A stretch of DNA of 64,000 nt from contig NZ_LUKE01000001.1 in NCBI RefSeq assembly GCF_001592735.1, forward strand, positions 1,809,120-1,873,119, in the 5' to 3' direction. Each line of letters opens with the position of its first letter. The stretch's first letter is position 1. The position numbers and the translations under genes were made by a program. The notes beneath the pieces were generated by a model. It did no database searches. It was not told the DNA's origin and saw only the letters and a program-made list of their open reading frames with translations. Source of the DNA: Bdellovibrio bacteriovorus (GTDB taxonomy: Bacteria; Bdellovibrionota; Bdellovibrionia; Bdellovibrionales; Bdellovibrionaceae). This document shows positions 17,554 to 25,950 of the stretch, piece after piece.

Positions 17554-17696
17554 TCTTAAAATATCAACGTCTTAATGCAATTAGCCAGCTTGGTCTGTAT
17601 TTAATTGATCTTAGTCACTTGAGCCTTTAAGTTACGTTCGCTGTGTTCTTTAGGGCACATGTGCGTTAAAAACTGGAACGTTTAAAAGAGCAAGCA

Positions 17697-18362
17697 ATGT
17701 TGACCGAGGAATTTTTAAGACCCGTGGATTTGAAAAAACGCTCAGACATTCACTATGCGCGTAAGATTTGGCACATGTCTGCGGTCTTTACGATGTTTTT
17801 GGGTTACATCTTCATGCCGCCAGCTCTTTCCATGACCGTTCTTGTGGTGGCTTGGGTGCTTTTTGTTCCTTTTGATTTCTTGCGACATAAATACCCCGCT
17901 TTGAATGATTGGGCGATTCACGCGTTTAAGCCGATCATGCGCCAAAGCGAAATCAAAAAGCTTGCGGGCACGACCTACCTTCTGACGGGAGTTCTGATTG
18001 TTGACGTCATCTTTCCTCGTCCTGTCGTGGCTTTGACTTTGTTGTTCTTAGCCTTCGCGGATCCCATTGCTAGTTATTTTGGAATTTTGTATGGGAAGGA
18101 TAAGATCTTTGGTCATAAATCCATGCAAGGATTTATGGCGGCCTTCTTTGTCTGCACCGGGTTGACCTTTTTATTTCTTTTGTATCACAACTATCTGATT
18201 GATCGCATCGTGATTGTCAGTCTGTTCGCCGGTCTTGTGGGGGCTTTTGCTGAATTGATTCCCATTGGCAAACTTGACGATAACTTAACGTTGCCATTGA
18301 TGAGTGCCACGGGATTAACGATCCTATTTTATTTCTTTGGATTTTTCGCCGTAGTCGGATAG
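17697..18362 (+). CDS. DGK1/SEC59/VTE5-type CTP-dependent lipid kinase-like membrane protein
   Basis: A 221-residue integral membrane protein with about seven helices. The motif pattern of the dolichol-kinase/DGK1/VTE5 family (often annotated phosphatidate cytidylyltransferase) is visible: RKIWHM near the N-terminus, FADPIASYFGILYGKDKIFG then HKSMQGFMAA in the middle, and AELIPIGKLDDNLTLPL near the C-terminus. Family members phosphorylate lipid alcohols such as dolichol, diacylglycerol or phytol with CTP; the substrate here is unknown. It lies 10 bases upstream of pssA, which supports a role in phospholipid metabolism. Confidence 0.8.
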   Translation: MLTEEFLRPVDLKKRSDIHYARKIWHMSAVFTMFLGYIFMPPALSMTVLVVAWVLFVPFDFLRHKYPALNDWAIHAFKPIMRQSEIKKLAGTTYLLTGVLIVDVIFPRPVVALTLLFLAFADPIASYFGILYGKDKIFGHKSMQGFMAAFFVCTGLTFLFLLYHNYLIDRIVIVSLFAGLVGAFAELIPIGKLDDNLTLPLMSATGLTILFYFFGFFAVVG

Positions 18363-18372
18363 AGTTTGGCCC

Positions 18373-19227
18373 ATGGCTGAACCAATTAATTTGGACAAAT
18401 TAGACTCAGAAGATGTCAGAGCACAACGCCTGGCAATGTACATTTATATCCTTCCTAACTTGATGACGACGGGAAACTTGTTTTCCGGATTCTTTGCGGT
18501 CATTCAAGCTATCAACGGAAAATTCGATTGGGCTGCTTACGCGATTGTCGTGGCTGCTATCTTTGACCAGCTTGACGGTCGTTTGGCGCGTTTGACTCGT
18601 TCGACCAGTAAGTTCGGTGCGGAATACGATTCACTTTGCGACTTGGTCAGTTTCGGGATGGCTCCCGGAATCATGTTGTTCTTGTGGGCCTTGCAACCAT
18701 TTGGTCGTTTGGGTTGGGTGGCGTGCTTTTTATTTGTCGCTTGCGGAGCCCTTCGTTTAGCGCGTTTTAACGTGCAAGCTAATGTCGTCGAAAAAAATTA
18801 TTTCCAAGGTCTGCCGATTCCAATGGCGGCGGGAATCGTGGCGTCTTCCGTATTGGCATTCCAAGATTTAGAGTGGGACCCAACGGGAAATATCGGCTTG
18901 CTGATCATGGCGATTCTTTTAGCTTTCGTGATGGTTTCTAATTTCCGTTTCCGTAGCTTTAAGGATTTAGATCTTAAAGAGCGCTTACCGTTCCGTTACC
19001 TTATTCTTGGGGTTGCTTTACTGGTTATCGTAGCTTTGCGTCCGGAAGTGATGCTCTTTGTGGTATTTATGAGCTATGCCGTTTTGGGTGCGGTATTCGG
19101 TATCTTTAGACTTGGAAAAAATATTCGCAAGATCAAACCTAGCGTTTATGCTCCTGCGGCGGTTCACGAAAGCGATTTAGTCCTCGAAGAGGAAGAAGAA
19201 ACACATCCCAATGAAAAGAAAACTTAA
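18373..19227 (+). CDS. pssA: CDP-diacylglycerol--serine O-phosphatidyltransferase
   Basis: PssA makes phosphatidylserine, the precursor of phosphatidylethanolamine, from CDP-diacylglycerol and serine at the inner membrane. The CDP-alcohol phosphotransferase signature DGRLARLTRSTSKFGAEYDS continuing to LCD is complete with all three catalytic aspartates. The protein has about eight helices and a charged C-terminal tail (LEEEEETHPNEKK). At 284 residues it is typical of the membrane-type (subclass II) enzymes. The tail overlaps asd by 17 bases. Confidence 0.9.
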   Translation: MAEPINLDKLDSEDVRAQRLAMYIYILPNLMTTGNLFSGFFAVIQAINGKFDWAAYAIVVAAIFDQLDGRLARLTRSTSKFGAEYDSLCDLVSFGMAPGIMLFLWALQPFGRLGWVACFLFVACGALRLARFNVQANVVEKNYFQGLPIPMAAGIVASSVLAFQDLEWDPTGNIGLLIMAILLAFVMVSNFRFRSFKDLDLKERLPFRYLILGVALLVIVALRPEVMLFVVFMSYAVLGAVFGIFRLGKNIRKIKPSVYAPAAVHESDLVLEEEEETHPNEKKT

Positions 19228-20218
19228 AGTCGGAGTCGTTGGTGCGACCGGCATGGTCGGTCAAACCTTCATGAATATCCTGGCAGAGCGCGATTTTCCA
19301 ATTGCAGAATTGCGCCCCTTTGCTTCTGAAAATTCACTAGGAAAAAAGATTGAACTGCAGGGCACGGCGTGGCCGGTGCAAGTTCTTAAAGAAGGCTGCT
19401 TTGACGGCCTTGATCTTGTTTTCTTTTCGTCGGGCGACGACATCTCGGCGGAGTGGGCTCCTAAAGCTGTTAAGGCGGGCGCATTTGCCGTGGATAACTC
19501 TGCTGCTTTCCGTATGGATCCGAACACTGTTTTGATCGTTCCGGAAGTAAATGGGCATTTGATCAATAAAGATTCAAAACCCCAAGTGATTGCCAACCCG
19601 AATTGTTCGACCATTCAGTTGGTCGTTGCTTTGAAACCGCTTTTAGAAAAATTCGGCTTAGAGGAAGTGCGTGTCAGCACGTATCAAGCGGTGAGCGGTG
19701 CTGGTCAAGGTGGCCATGACGAATTGATCGAACAAACTTCGAATCATAAAAAAGATCACACACCTGCGACGTTTCCGCACACCATTCTTTTTAACTGCAT
19801 CCCGCAAATTGGTTCATTCAATGATGACGGCTATTGCAGTGAAGAAGTCAAAATCATGAAAGAAACGCGCAAAATTTTAGAGCAAGAAAGTTTGAAAGTT
19901 TCGGCGTTCACCGTTCGTATTCCTGCATTAAACGCGCACAGTGAATCTGTGTGGGTGACTTTGAAAAAAGAGGCGACCCGCGAACAAGTTCTGGGGGCGC
20001 TTGAGTCTTTTGAGGGCATCGTTTTGCAAGACGAGCCTAAAAGAAGTGTCTATCCTTTAGCTCGCGACGTTTCTGGGAAAGATCCGGTTTATGTGGGGCG
20101 AGTGCATCGGGATATGGAGAATCCTAAGATGTGGCTCATGTGGGTTGTTTCTGACAATATCCGCAAAGGGGCTGCTTTGAACGGAATCCAGATTGCTGAG
20201 AAGATTTTCTTTTCTTAA
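19211..20218 (+). CDS. asd: Aspartate-semialdehyde dehydrogenase
   Basis: Asd converts aspartyl phosphate to aspartate semialdehyde with NADPH, feeding lysine/diaminopimelate, threonine and methionine synthesis. The Rossmann motif VGVVGATGMVGQTFM, catalytic Cys132 in NPNCSTIQ, the SGAGQGG loop and the downstream RIPALNAHSESV segment are all present. The length (335 residues) is normal. It starts inside the 3' end of pssA, so translation is probably coupled. The partner aspartokinase gene (lysC) is elsewhere in the window at 54747-55940. Confidence 0.95.
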   Translation: MKRKLKVGVVGATGMVGQTFMNILAERDFPIAELRPFASENSLGKKIELQGTAWPVQVLKEGCFDGLDLVFFSSGDDISAEWAPKAVKAGAFAVDNSAAFRMDPNTVLIVPEVNGHLINKDSKPQVIANPNCSTIQLVVALKPLLEKFGLEEVRVSTYQAVSGAGQGGHDELIEQTSNHKKDHTPATFPHTILFNCIPQIGSFNDDGYCSEEVKIMKETRKILEQESLKVSAFTVRIPALNAHSESVWVTLKKEATREQVLGALESFEGIVLQDEPKRSVYPLARDVSGKDPVYVGRVHRDMENPKMWLMWVVSDNIRKGAALNGIQIAEKIFFS

Positions 20219-20248
20219 TTCGTTTGGGGTTTGAGGCTTCGAGCGACG

Positions 20249-20401
20249 GATGTCTTGTTTTAGGGGTTATGGCTTTCCGCCATTCCGGGGACACGGCATC
20301 CGGCCTCTGTTGCCGCCGCCCGTTCGGGCGGTTCGCGCCGTCGTGGCGCCGGCAAAGGTCCCCTTCATGACGAAAATCCATAACCCCTAAAACAAGACAT
20401 C
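20249..20401. repeat. 153-bp palindromic element with perfect 24-bp terminal inverted repeats
   Basis: GATGTCTTGTTTTAGGGG and the next six bases (20249-20272) are the exact reverse complement of 20378-20401. Nested inside are further pairings: GGGGAC/GTCCCC (20287-20292 with 20358-20363), TTGCCG/CGGCAA (20310-20315 with 20350-20355), CCGCCC/GGGCGG (20316-20321 with 20326-20331) and GCGCC/GGCGC (20335-20339 with 20345-20349). The whole could fold as a branched structure. It lies in the 355-base gap between asd and the next gene, has no reading frame of note, and could be a small non-autonomous mobile element or a structured RNA. I see nothing else in that gap apart from a possible promoter. 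Confidence 0.8.
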
Positions 20402-20538
20402 TTTGCTGAACTCCTAAATCAATCACTTCGAATAAATTCAAATTTCTTTTATTGGGTCCTTTCTTGGGGCTTTGTGGAGTTGTTTTCCATAAAGGCGTTT
20501 CTTGTTGGGTTAAATCGACGCGGGGGCTCTGGGATTTT

Positions 20539-20567
20539 TTGACAATGGGTCTGGGGCGTGGTTCGAT
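20539..20567 (+). promoter_or_regulatory. Possible promoter directly in front of the CFI-box gene
   Basis: A perfect TTGACA (20539-20544) is followed after 17 bases by a poor -10 candidate (TTCGAT, 20562-20567). If used, transcription would begin at about the ATG at 20574, giving an mRNA with little or no leader. The gene has no ribosome-binding site at a normal distance, which fits that idea, but the -10 match is weak. Confidence 0.25.
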
Positions 20568-20573
20568 TTGTTT

Positions 20574-21935
20574 ATGGGTTTACAGTTGCTTCGGAAAATT
20601 TTATTTGTTTCGGCCTTGGTGGTGGCGCCTTCGGCGTTTGCGGCTTTGACCTTGGGGACTATTAGTGGGGTTTCTAGTCAGGATTTGACGGATCTTACTA
20701 AGCCGATCATTTACGGTGGATTTACCGGGGGTTGTACTACCGATGGTAGTAATAACACTACTACTTGCGACAGTTGCGCCGTTGCGCCTACGACCGATAT
20801 GACGGTTTGTAACCAGACGAATGCTTATGACAATTTGATTGTGACATTCACGCTGACCACGACAACTGCGGGATTTGCTTACACGGACGCGAGAGTCGTG
20901 GTGGGCAGTGGCACTCCAAAAACGGGGTTCACCAATCCTCCGCAGTATGATGCGGCTTCCGGAACCCTGACGCTTTTTATGACTTGGTCGGAAATCTGTG
21001 GTCTGTTTTCCGGAGGGACTGGGGCTACGACTTGTACGAATAATATTTCTGGAGAGATGGTGATCTCTCTTAAAAATAGCACTAGTGAAGAATCCATCAC
21101 GGTCCTTGTTCGTACACGAGTTGAGGCGGCAGGCCCTAAAGATTATGAAGATTGCAATGACACTTCTGTTGCTTTAAGTGCCAACTGGGGTGTTTGCCAT
21201 TTTGAAGCTTTCCGTGGTGACGGAAAAATTTATGCAAAGAACTTGGTTTATACTCCAACATATCCAACGAATGCCATTGTTGCTGGCGTTCCTTATGACG
21301 GCGTGGTTTTCTTTTATGAAGAAGACGACACGGGTTCTGGAAATCAAACAGCGCTTTTAGCGAAAGTGTCCAGCCGATCTAAGTCGCACTCTATCTTGGC
21401 CAACACCAGCAGCTCGAAGCTTTCTGATAACCGCGTAACCGGGTTAAAAAATGACGTCGAATATTGCATGCTGATGGGAAATCGCGATAAGTCGGGAATT
21501 ATTTCGGGATTTACTCCACGACCTAGCACGGGACAGACAACCATTGATCAACTTTGTCAGATGCCTTCTTTAGTTGTGGGTTTGTTAGATGATAAAAAAT
21601 GTTTTATCGCGACGGCGGCTTTTGGTTCGCCCATGGCTCCCGAAGTGGAAAGCTTCCGTGAATTCCGCAACCATTTTCTTTTGACCAATCCTATCGGTAA
21701 AGCTTTTGTTCGCGCCTACTATAAACACAGTCCTTACTTTGCCAACCTGATTGCGGAAAGTGAGATCGCGAAAGCTGTCGTGCGCGCCGCTCTGTGGCCG
21801 CTCTTGGTATTTGCACGTGTTTCTTTAGTATTTGGATTTTGGATGACTTTATTTTTCACGGCGGTTTCGGGTTTGGGTATTTACGAAGTCTACCGACGCT
21901 TCTTTGTAAATCGTCGTTTCCGAGGTGAGCTGTGA
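20574..21935 (+). CDS. Secreted protein with C-terminal CFI-box-CTERM domain
   Basis: A 453-residue protein with an N-terminal signal peptide (LLRKILFVSALVVAPSAFA). Residues about 25-330 are Thr/Ser/Asn-rich with several paired cysteines (CTTDGSNNTTTCDSC) and have no recognised fold. From Cys343 the sequence CFIATAAFGSPMAPEV, then FREFRNHFLLTNPIGKAFV and YYKHSP, is the CFI-box-CTERM domain, followed by two hydrophobic helices and a basic end, as in C-terminal sorting or anchoring signals. The start is the ATG at 20574, six bases inside a TTG alternative; no ribosome-binding site is seen. The last four bases overlap the next gene (GTGA). Confidence 0.8.
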   Translation: MGLQLLRKILFVSALVVAPSAFAALTLGTISGVSSQDLTDLTKPIIYGGFTGGCTTDGSNNTTTCDSCAVAPTTDMTVCNQTNAYDNLIVTFTLTTTTAGFAYTDARVVVGSGTPKTGFTNPPQYDAASGTLTLFMTWSEICGLFSGGTGATTCTNNISGEMVISLKNSTSEESITVLVRTRVEAAGPKDYEDCNDTSVALSANWGVCHFEAFRGDGKIYAKNLVYTPTYPTNAIVAGVPYDGVVFFYEEDDTGSGNQTALLAKVSSRSKSHSILANTSSSKLSDNRVTGLKNDVEYCMLMGNRDKSGIISGFTPRPSTGQTTIDQLCQMPSLVVGLLDDKKCFIATAAFGSPMAPEVESFREFRNHFLLTNPIGKAFVRAYYKHSPYFANLIAESEIAKAVVRAALWPLLVFARVSLVFGFWMTLFFTAVSGLGIYEVYRRFFVNRRFRGEL

Positions 21936-22996
21936 AAATTATTTTTCTTCTGCTTATAGCTCAGCTCGGTTTTGCGTCTTGGGTTTATGCTCAAGAAGGG
22001 GCACCGCAAGAAGCACCTTATGTCCAAGATGAAAACGAATTTGACGTTTTTTCTAACGAAGGGGCCATGAGCGAAGAGGCCGATGCCGCAGGAATTGAAA
22101 ATGAAATTTCAAAGCCCGGGGAAGCTAAAGACGTCATCAACCTTAATGAAGCTTCCGATAAAAAAATCGAAGATGAATTGATTTTAGAAGAAGACAACAA
22201 AGTCGCGATTCCCCAAGAGGCCGCGCCTTATCAAGAGCCCGTTGTTGAAGAAGTTAAGCCGGCGCAAAAAATTCGTCGTTCTGGAAAAACGACGAGATCG
22301 GCGAAAGGTGGAGTGGAATACATCCACCACCCCCAAGCCGAAAAAGGTTTGGTTTTAATCACTAAAGAAGGCGCTTACATTTATAAAACCGAAGAATCGA
22401 ATAGCTATAAACACTCGGGCGCTTTCCGTTTTGGAACTATGGATGCTCCTCAGATCACGGCGGCCGATGGCACCACCACGTTTGCACAAATGTATTCTGG
22501 AAGTCAGCTGCCGGTGATCAGTTTTGATTTTGATTGGCAGCCGTTTCAAGGTTTTGGCAAGTTGGGAATGCAAACGGGCTTTAGCTTGATGTTTGCTTCC
22601 GGCAATGGTCGCTTTGCCAATGATGGTCAGCAAGCCGAAGAAAAATACACCTTCATCGCGGTGCCTTTGAATTTGGGTTTGACCTATCGTTTGGAGATCT
22701 GGGATCGCCAATGGTTGGCGCCTTATATTTCAGGTGGGGGAACTTATATCGGTGTCATGGAAATGCGTGACGACGGAAAATCTCCAAATATCGTGGGGAC
22801 CCCAGGGGCTTATGGCGGTGGCGGTTTGATGTTTAACGTGTCGGCGGTCAGTCGCGAAACTCGATACACGCTGCGCACGGAATATGGAATTCAGAATCTG
22901 TGGGTGTCGGCGGATTTTAAATATCTAAAAACGTTCAGTGAAGATCTGGATTTTTCGTCAGCAATTGTGGGTGGCGGATTGGTCTTGGATTACTAA
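21932..22996 (+). CDS. Secreted, predicted outer-membrane beta-barrel protein
   Basis: A 354-residue protein started by GTG at 21932 overlapping the stop of the CFI-box gene. A signal peptide (IIFLLLIAQLGFASWVYA) is followed by a strongly acidic, probably disordered region (about 20-110) rich in Glu/Ala/Pro, then a basic patch (RRSGKTTRSAKGG). Residues about 155-354 show barrel-like alternation with Gly/aromatic strands (VISFDFDWQPFQGFGKLGMQ, WLAPYISGGGTYIGV), ending in LVLDY with a terminal aromatic. Coupling to the CFI-box protein suggests the two act together in the envelope. No family name can be given. Confidence 0.75.
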   Translation: MKIIFLLLIAQLGFASWVYAQEGAPQEAPYVQDENEFDVFSNEGAMSEEADAAGIENEISKPGEAKDVINLNEASDKKIEDELILEEDNKVAIPQEAAPYQEPVVEEVKPAQKIRRSGKTTRSAKGGVEYIHHPQAEKGLVLITKEGAYIYKTEESNSYKHSGAFRFGTMDAPQITAADGTTTFAQMYSGSQLPVISFDFDWQPFQGFGKLGMQTGFSLMFASGNGRFANDGQQAEEKYTFIAVPLNLGLTYRLEIWDRQWLAPYISGGGTYIGVMEMRDDGKSPNIVGTPGAYGGGGLMFNVSAVSRETRYTLRTEYGIQNLWVSADFKYLKTFSEDLDFSSAIVGGGLVLDY

Positions 22997-23020
22997 ATAT
23001 TCCTTTTAAATTTTAAAATA

Positions 23021-23050
23021 AAAAAAGCCCGAGTTTCCTCGGGCTTTTAA
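23021..23050. terminator. Strong bidirectional intrinsic terminator
   Basis: GCCCGAG (23027-23033) pairs with CTCGGGC (23038-23044) with a TTTC loop, extended by A/T pairs and flanked by A-run and T-run, so it can end transcription from both the barrel-protein gene (plus) and the small secreted gene (minus). Confidence 0.9.
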
Positions 23051-23074
23051 TTTTTCGAATCTGAAAATTCAAAA

Positions 23075-23335
23075 CTATTTTTTATCGCAAGCTGCAGAAT
23101 AGATCACGCGACCAAATTGGTAAGCGTCATAGACTTTACAAACTTTGCCTTCGTCAGCGCAGTTGAAACGCTCGTAAGGTTTGCCTTCTTGAGTTTGCGC
23201 CATAACTTTAGTTCCTTCGCACCAGCTCAAGAAATCAATTTGCATGTCATCGCGGAAAGCGGTTGTAAAACCATCAGAAGCCAAAGCAGGGGCAGCAGTC
23301 ATAACTAGCGCGATTGCAGCGATCAAAGATTTCAT
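23075..23335 (-). CDS. Small secreted cysteine-containing protein, unknown function
   Basis: An 86-residue product with a textbook signal peptide (MKSLIAAIALVMTAAPALA, cleavage after ALA at residue 19). The 67-residue mature protein contains four cysteines (SWCEG, FNCADE, KVCKV, AACDKK) that could form two disulfides in the periplasm. A strong AAGGAGATAAA precedes the ATG. No known family recognised. Confidence 0.8.
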   Translation of the reverse strand: MKSLIAAIALVMTAAPALASDGFTTAFRDDMQIDFLSWCEGTKVMAQTQEGKPYERFNCADEGKVCKVYDAYQFGRVIYSAACDKK

Positions 23336-23489
23336 ATTTTATCTCCTTAGTTGTCTTTTCATCTTAAACGGATGGGAGTGTTTACGACGCCGCGCATTCA
23401 AGGTCAAGAAACCGTGAAAAACGAACATGGTAAAGCCTTTGACAGGCCCCGAGGCTGTTTTAAACTCTTTACATAGAAAAGGGGAAAAT

Positions 23490-24086
23490 ATGGGGTTCTT
23501 AGGAGCGTTCGTCCTATTAGGCAGCTTAGGATTTTCAACACGGGCTGCTCTTCCGCCCCAGTTTTCTGAATGTCTTTACGGTGACAGCAGTAACGCTTCG
23601 GTGAGCGACCTCCAGGCCATTGCGCAATCTACACCCGTGACTTATTGCCAAACTAAGACGGGAATGGGGGATAAATATTCCGTCATTGATCTTTTAAAAA
23701 CTAAGAATGTGCAGCTGGGAATTTCGTTAGCCAAGACCAACTATCAGCGAGAAGACCTCATAGAGCTTGCGGGAGTTGGAAGCTACCTCCTTTATGTCGA
23801 TAGCGGCCGTTTGGATAAGGTTTATTTAGCAGATCTTTTATCTAAAGGGGTTCAGCTGGTGGTCAGCAGTGGTGATTCTTCACTAAGTAAATATGACCTT
23901 CTTCATCTGGCGAAGACGAAATCTTTTATTTATCACGTCAACTCTATCGCCACGAAAGAAGAACTTTTAGATTTGGCCAAGGCCGGGGTGCAGTTGGTGC
24001 TGCGCTCGGGGAAAACCTTTTTACCCAAAGAATATATTGTGGAGATTTCCAAGCAGCATCCCGGCTTAGTTATGTTAGTGCCATAG
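23490..24086 (+). CDS. Secreted protein built from short leucine-rich-like repeats
   Basis: The 198-residue product is read from the ATG at 23490 (GAAAAGGGGAAAAT upstream), giving a signal peptide (GAFVLLGSLGFSTRA); a start at 23427 would bury it. From about residue 60 the sequence repeats a unit of about 26-28 residues with the pattern (D/E)LLxLAKxGVQLVVxSG: VIDLLKTKNVQLGISL, DLIELAGVGSYLLYVDSG, ADLLSKGVQLVVSSGD, DLLHLAKTKSFIYHV, ELLDLAKAGVQLVLRSG. This resembles a small alpha/beta solenoid. The function is unknown. It lies 27 bases upstream of truA. Confidence 0.72.
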   Translation: MGFLGAFVLLGSLGFSTRAALPPQFSECLYGDSSNASVSDLQAIAQSTPVTYCQTKTGMGDKYSVIDLLKTKNVQLGISLAKTNYQREDLIELAGVGSYLLYVDSGRLDKVYLADLLSKGVQLVVSSGDSSLSKYDLLHLAKTKSFIYHVNSIATKEELLDLAKAGVQLVLRSGKTFLPKEYIVEISKQHPGLVMLVP

Positions 24087-24113
24087 CCTGTAATTTCTGT
24101 TACATACGCCCCC

Positions 24114-24905
24114 ATGAAGACAACAAAGGTGCGTTTCACGGTTGCCTATGACGGAACGGGTTACTGCGGATGGCAAAAGCAGAAGCAAGAAGGCCAGATT
24201 TCAGTAGCCTCTTTAATAGAGAAGGCTTTAGAACGCGTATTTAATGAAAAGATCACATTGTTCGCCTCGGGAAGAACTGATGCGGGAGTTCATGCCTTTA
24301 ATCAGGTTTGCCACTTTTCTACGCACCGCAAGCTAGATCCGGCTAAAAAATGGGATATTTGTTGGGCCCTGAACTCTCATCTGCCGTCCTCCATTGTGGT
24401 GAAGAAAGCTTGGATTGCTCCCGAAGAATTCCATGCGACGATTTCCGCGACTCATAAAACATACCGTTACTTTATATTGAATCGTCCTCGCCCCAGTGCG
24501 CACTTGGCGCGGCACATGGATTGGGTGCGTAAGCCCCTGGATATCGATATTCTGCAGGTAAGTACTCAATATCTTGTGGGAAATTACGATTTTAAAAGTT
24601 TTCAATCCGTGGGAACTCCGATCACCGATACGGTGCGAGAGGTCTTTCAGGCGGATTGGAAGTGGCGCAAACCCGATGTATTGCAGTTCACGATCACCGG
24701 TGACGGGTTTTTAAAACAAATGGTGCGTAATATCGTCGGAACAGCCCTGATGATTGAACGCCGCCAAGAAAACCCAGTCCGGATGAAGGAGATTTTGGAC
24801 AGCATGGATCGCCGTCAGGCCGGGCCTCCGGCGCCCGCGGCGGGTCTTTATTTGCTGCGAGTTTATTATCCTCAGGACCTTGACAAGCAGTGTATAGAAC
24901 TTTAA
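24114..24905 (+). CDS. truA: tRNA pseudouridine(38-40) synthase
   Basis: TruA isomerises uridines 38-40 in the anticodon arm of tRNAs. The catalytic aspartate lies in the canonical ASGRTDAGVHAFNQV motif; the N-terminal AYDGTGYCGWQKQ and C-terminal FLKQMVRNIVGTALMI motifs are also present. The length of 263 residues is normal. The gene ends within the promoter region of rplM. Confidence 0.95.
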   Translation: MKTTKVRFTVAYDGTGYCGWQKQKQEGQISVASLIEKALERVFNEKITLFASGRTDAGVHAFNQVCHFSTHRKLDPAKKWDICWALNSHLPSSIVVKKAWIAPEEFHATISATHKTYRYFILNRPRPSAHLARHMDWVRKPLDIDILQVSTQYLVGNYDFKSFQSVGTPITDTVREVFQADWKWRKPDVLQFTITGDGFLKQMVRNIVGTALMIERRQENPVRMKEILDSMDRRQAGPPAPAAGLYLLRVYYPQDLDKQCIEL

Positions 24906-24908
24906 AAC
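24880..24908 (+). promoter_or_regulatory. Candidate sigma-70-type promoter of rplM-rpsI
   Basis: TTGACA (24880-24885), a 17-base spacer and TAAAAC (24903-24908) lie across the end of truA, about 100 bases upstream of the rplM start. The -35 is a perfect match and the spacing is ideal; the -10 matches four of six. The roughly 100-base leader could hold an autoregulatory site, but I see no strong hairpin there. Confidence 0.45.
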
Positions 24909-25016
24909 ATCCCTTCCCGCAAAACAGTGTAAGAGCCCGTTGTTAAACTCAAACATATTTTGCCGAATGTCCGGACGGTAAAACCGCGACGTTCACTAAG
25001 AAACTGGAGACCTTAA

Positions 25017-25457
25017 ATGAAAACTTTCAATGCAAAAGCAGAAGAAGTTGAAAGAAAATGGTGGATCGTTGATGCCGCTGACCAAAAAGTCGGTCGTGTT
25101 GCGACTCACGTAGCGAATATCCTTCGCGGAAAAAACAAAGCCATCTACACTCCGAACGTAGACACAGGCGATTTCGTCGTTGTGATCAACACGGACAAGA
25201 TGGAACTTTCTGGGACTAAATGGGATGACAAAAAGTACTATCGTCACTCTCGTTTCTTCGGTTCTATGAAAGAAATGACAGCAGCTCAAGCTAAAGAGAA
25301 AGATTCTACTTTCATCATGCACGAAGCTGTTCGCGGAATGCTTCCTACAAACAAGCTTTCTCGTCATGTAATCATGAAAATGAAAACCTACACTGGTGCT
25401 GAGCATCCTCATTCTGCTCAAAAGCCAGCTCTTTTCACACTTCCAAACAAGAAGTAA
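25017..25457 (+). CDS. rplM: 50S ribosomal protein L13
   Basis: Ribosomal protein L13, 146 residues, an early-assembly protein of the large subunit. Family motifs are plain: WWIVDAADQKVGRVATHVA near the start, the central DKKYYRHSRFFGSMKE, and AVRGMLPTNKLSRHVIMKM before AEHPHSAQKP. It is followed after 13 bases by rpsI, the usual L13-S9 operon. Confidence 0.97.
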   Translation: MKTFNAKAEEVERKWWIVDAADQKVGRVATHVANILRGKNKAIYTPNVDTGDFVVVINTDKMELSGTKWDDKKYYRHSRFFGSMKEMTAAQAKEKDSTFIMHEAVRGMLPTNKLSRHVIMKMKTYTGAEHPHSAQKPALFTLPNKK

Positions 25458-25470
25458 TCGGAGTTAGAAG

Positions 25471-25869
25471 ATGGCAGCAGCAGAAAGATTCTATTATGCA
25501 ACTGGAAGAAGAAAAACAAGCTCAGCGCGTGTTTTCCTTAAACCTGGTAAAGGCACAATCACAATCAACGGCAAAAAAGCTGAAGATTACCTAACTCGTA
25601 TGCAATCACGCATGGTTATCGTTCAAGCTTTGGACCTTTTAGGCCAAGTTGGCAAGTTCGATGCTAAAGTGACTGTTGCAGGTGGTGGTGAGTCTGGACA
25701 AGCTGGAGCAATCCGTTTGGGCATCACTCGTGCATTGATCGCTTTCAATCCTGAATTCAAAGGCACTTTGAAAAAAGCAGGATTTGTTACTCGTGATCCT
25801 CGTATGGTTGAGCGTAAAAAATACGGTAAAGCCGGCGCTCGTCGTAGATTCCAATACTCTAAACGTTAG
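25471..25869 (+). CDS. rpsI: 30S ribosomal protein S9
   Basis: Ribosomal protein S9, 132 residues. [19 protein letters not shown] at the start, [19 protein letters not shown] in the middle and the basic tail [17 protein letters not shown], which reaches toward the P-site tRNA, identify it. It is second in the rplM-rpsI operon and is followed by three hairpins, the last a strong terminator. Confidence 0.97.
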   Translation: MAAAERFYYATGRRKTSSARVFLKPGKGTITINGKKAEDYLTRMQSRMVIVQALDLLGQVGKFDAKVTVAGGGESGQAGAIRLGITRALIAFNPEFKGTLKKAGFVTRDPRMVERKKYGKAGARRRFQYSKR

Positions 25870-25892
25870 AATCGGCTCTGCCGAGAATGCGC

Positions 25893-25913
25893 GCAAAGAT
25901 CCAAGATCTTTGC
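25893..25913 (+). other. 9-bp stem-loop in the rpsI 3' region
   Basis: GCAAAGATC (25893-25901) pairs perfectly with GATCTTTGC (25905-25913) around a three-base loop. It lies between a shorter hairpin just after the stop (TCGGC/GCCGA, about 25872-25884) and the terminator at 25951. It has no T-run of its own; a processing or stability element in the ribosomal transcript is possible. Confidence 0.5.
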
Positions 25914-25950
25914 CGCTGGACTGGCGAAGACGACAATGTTTTCAGAGAAA

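Noticed and set aside
20452..20649. 65-codon frame in front of the CFI-box gene
   Set aside because: Low-complexity aromatic and basic residues, overlaps the well-supported signal-peptide gene in another frame, and has no homology I recognise.
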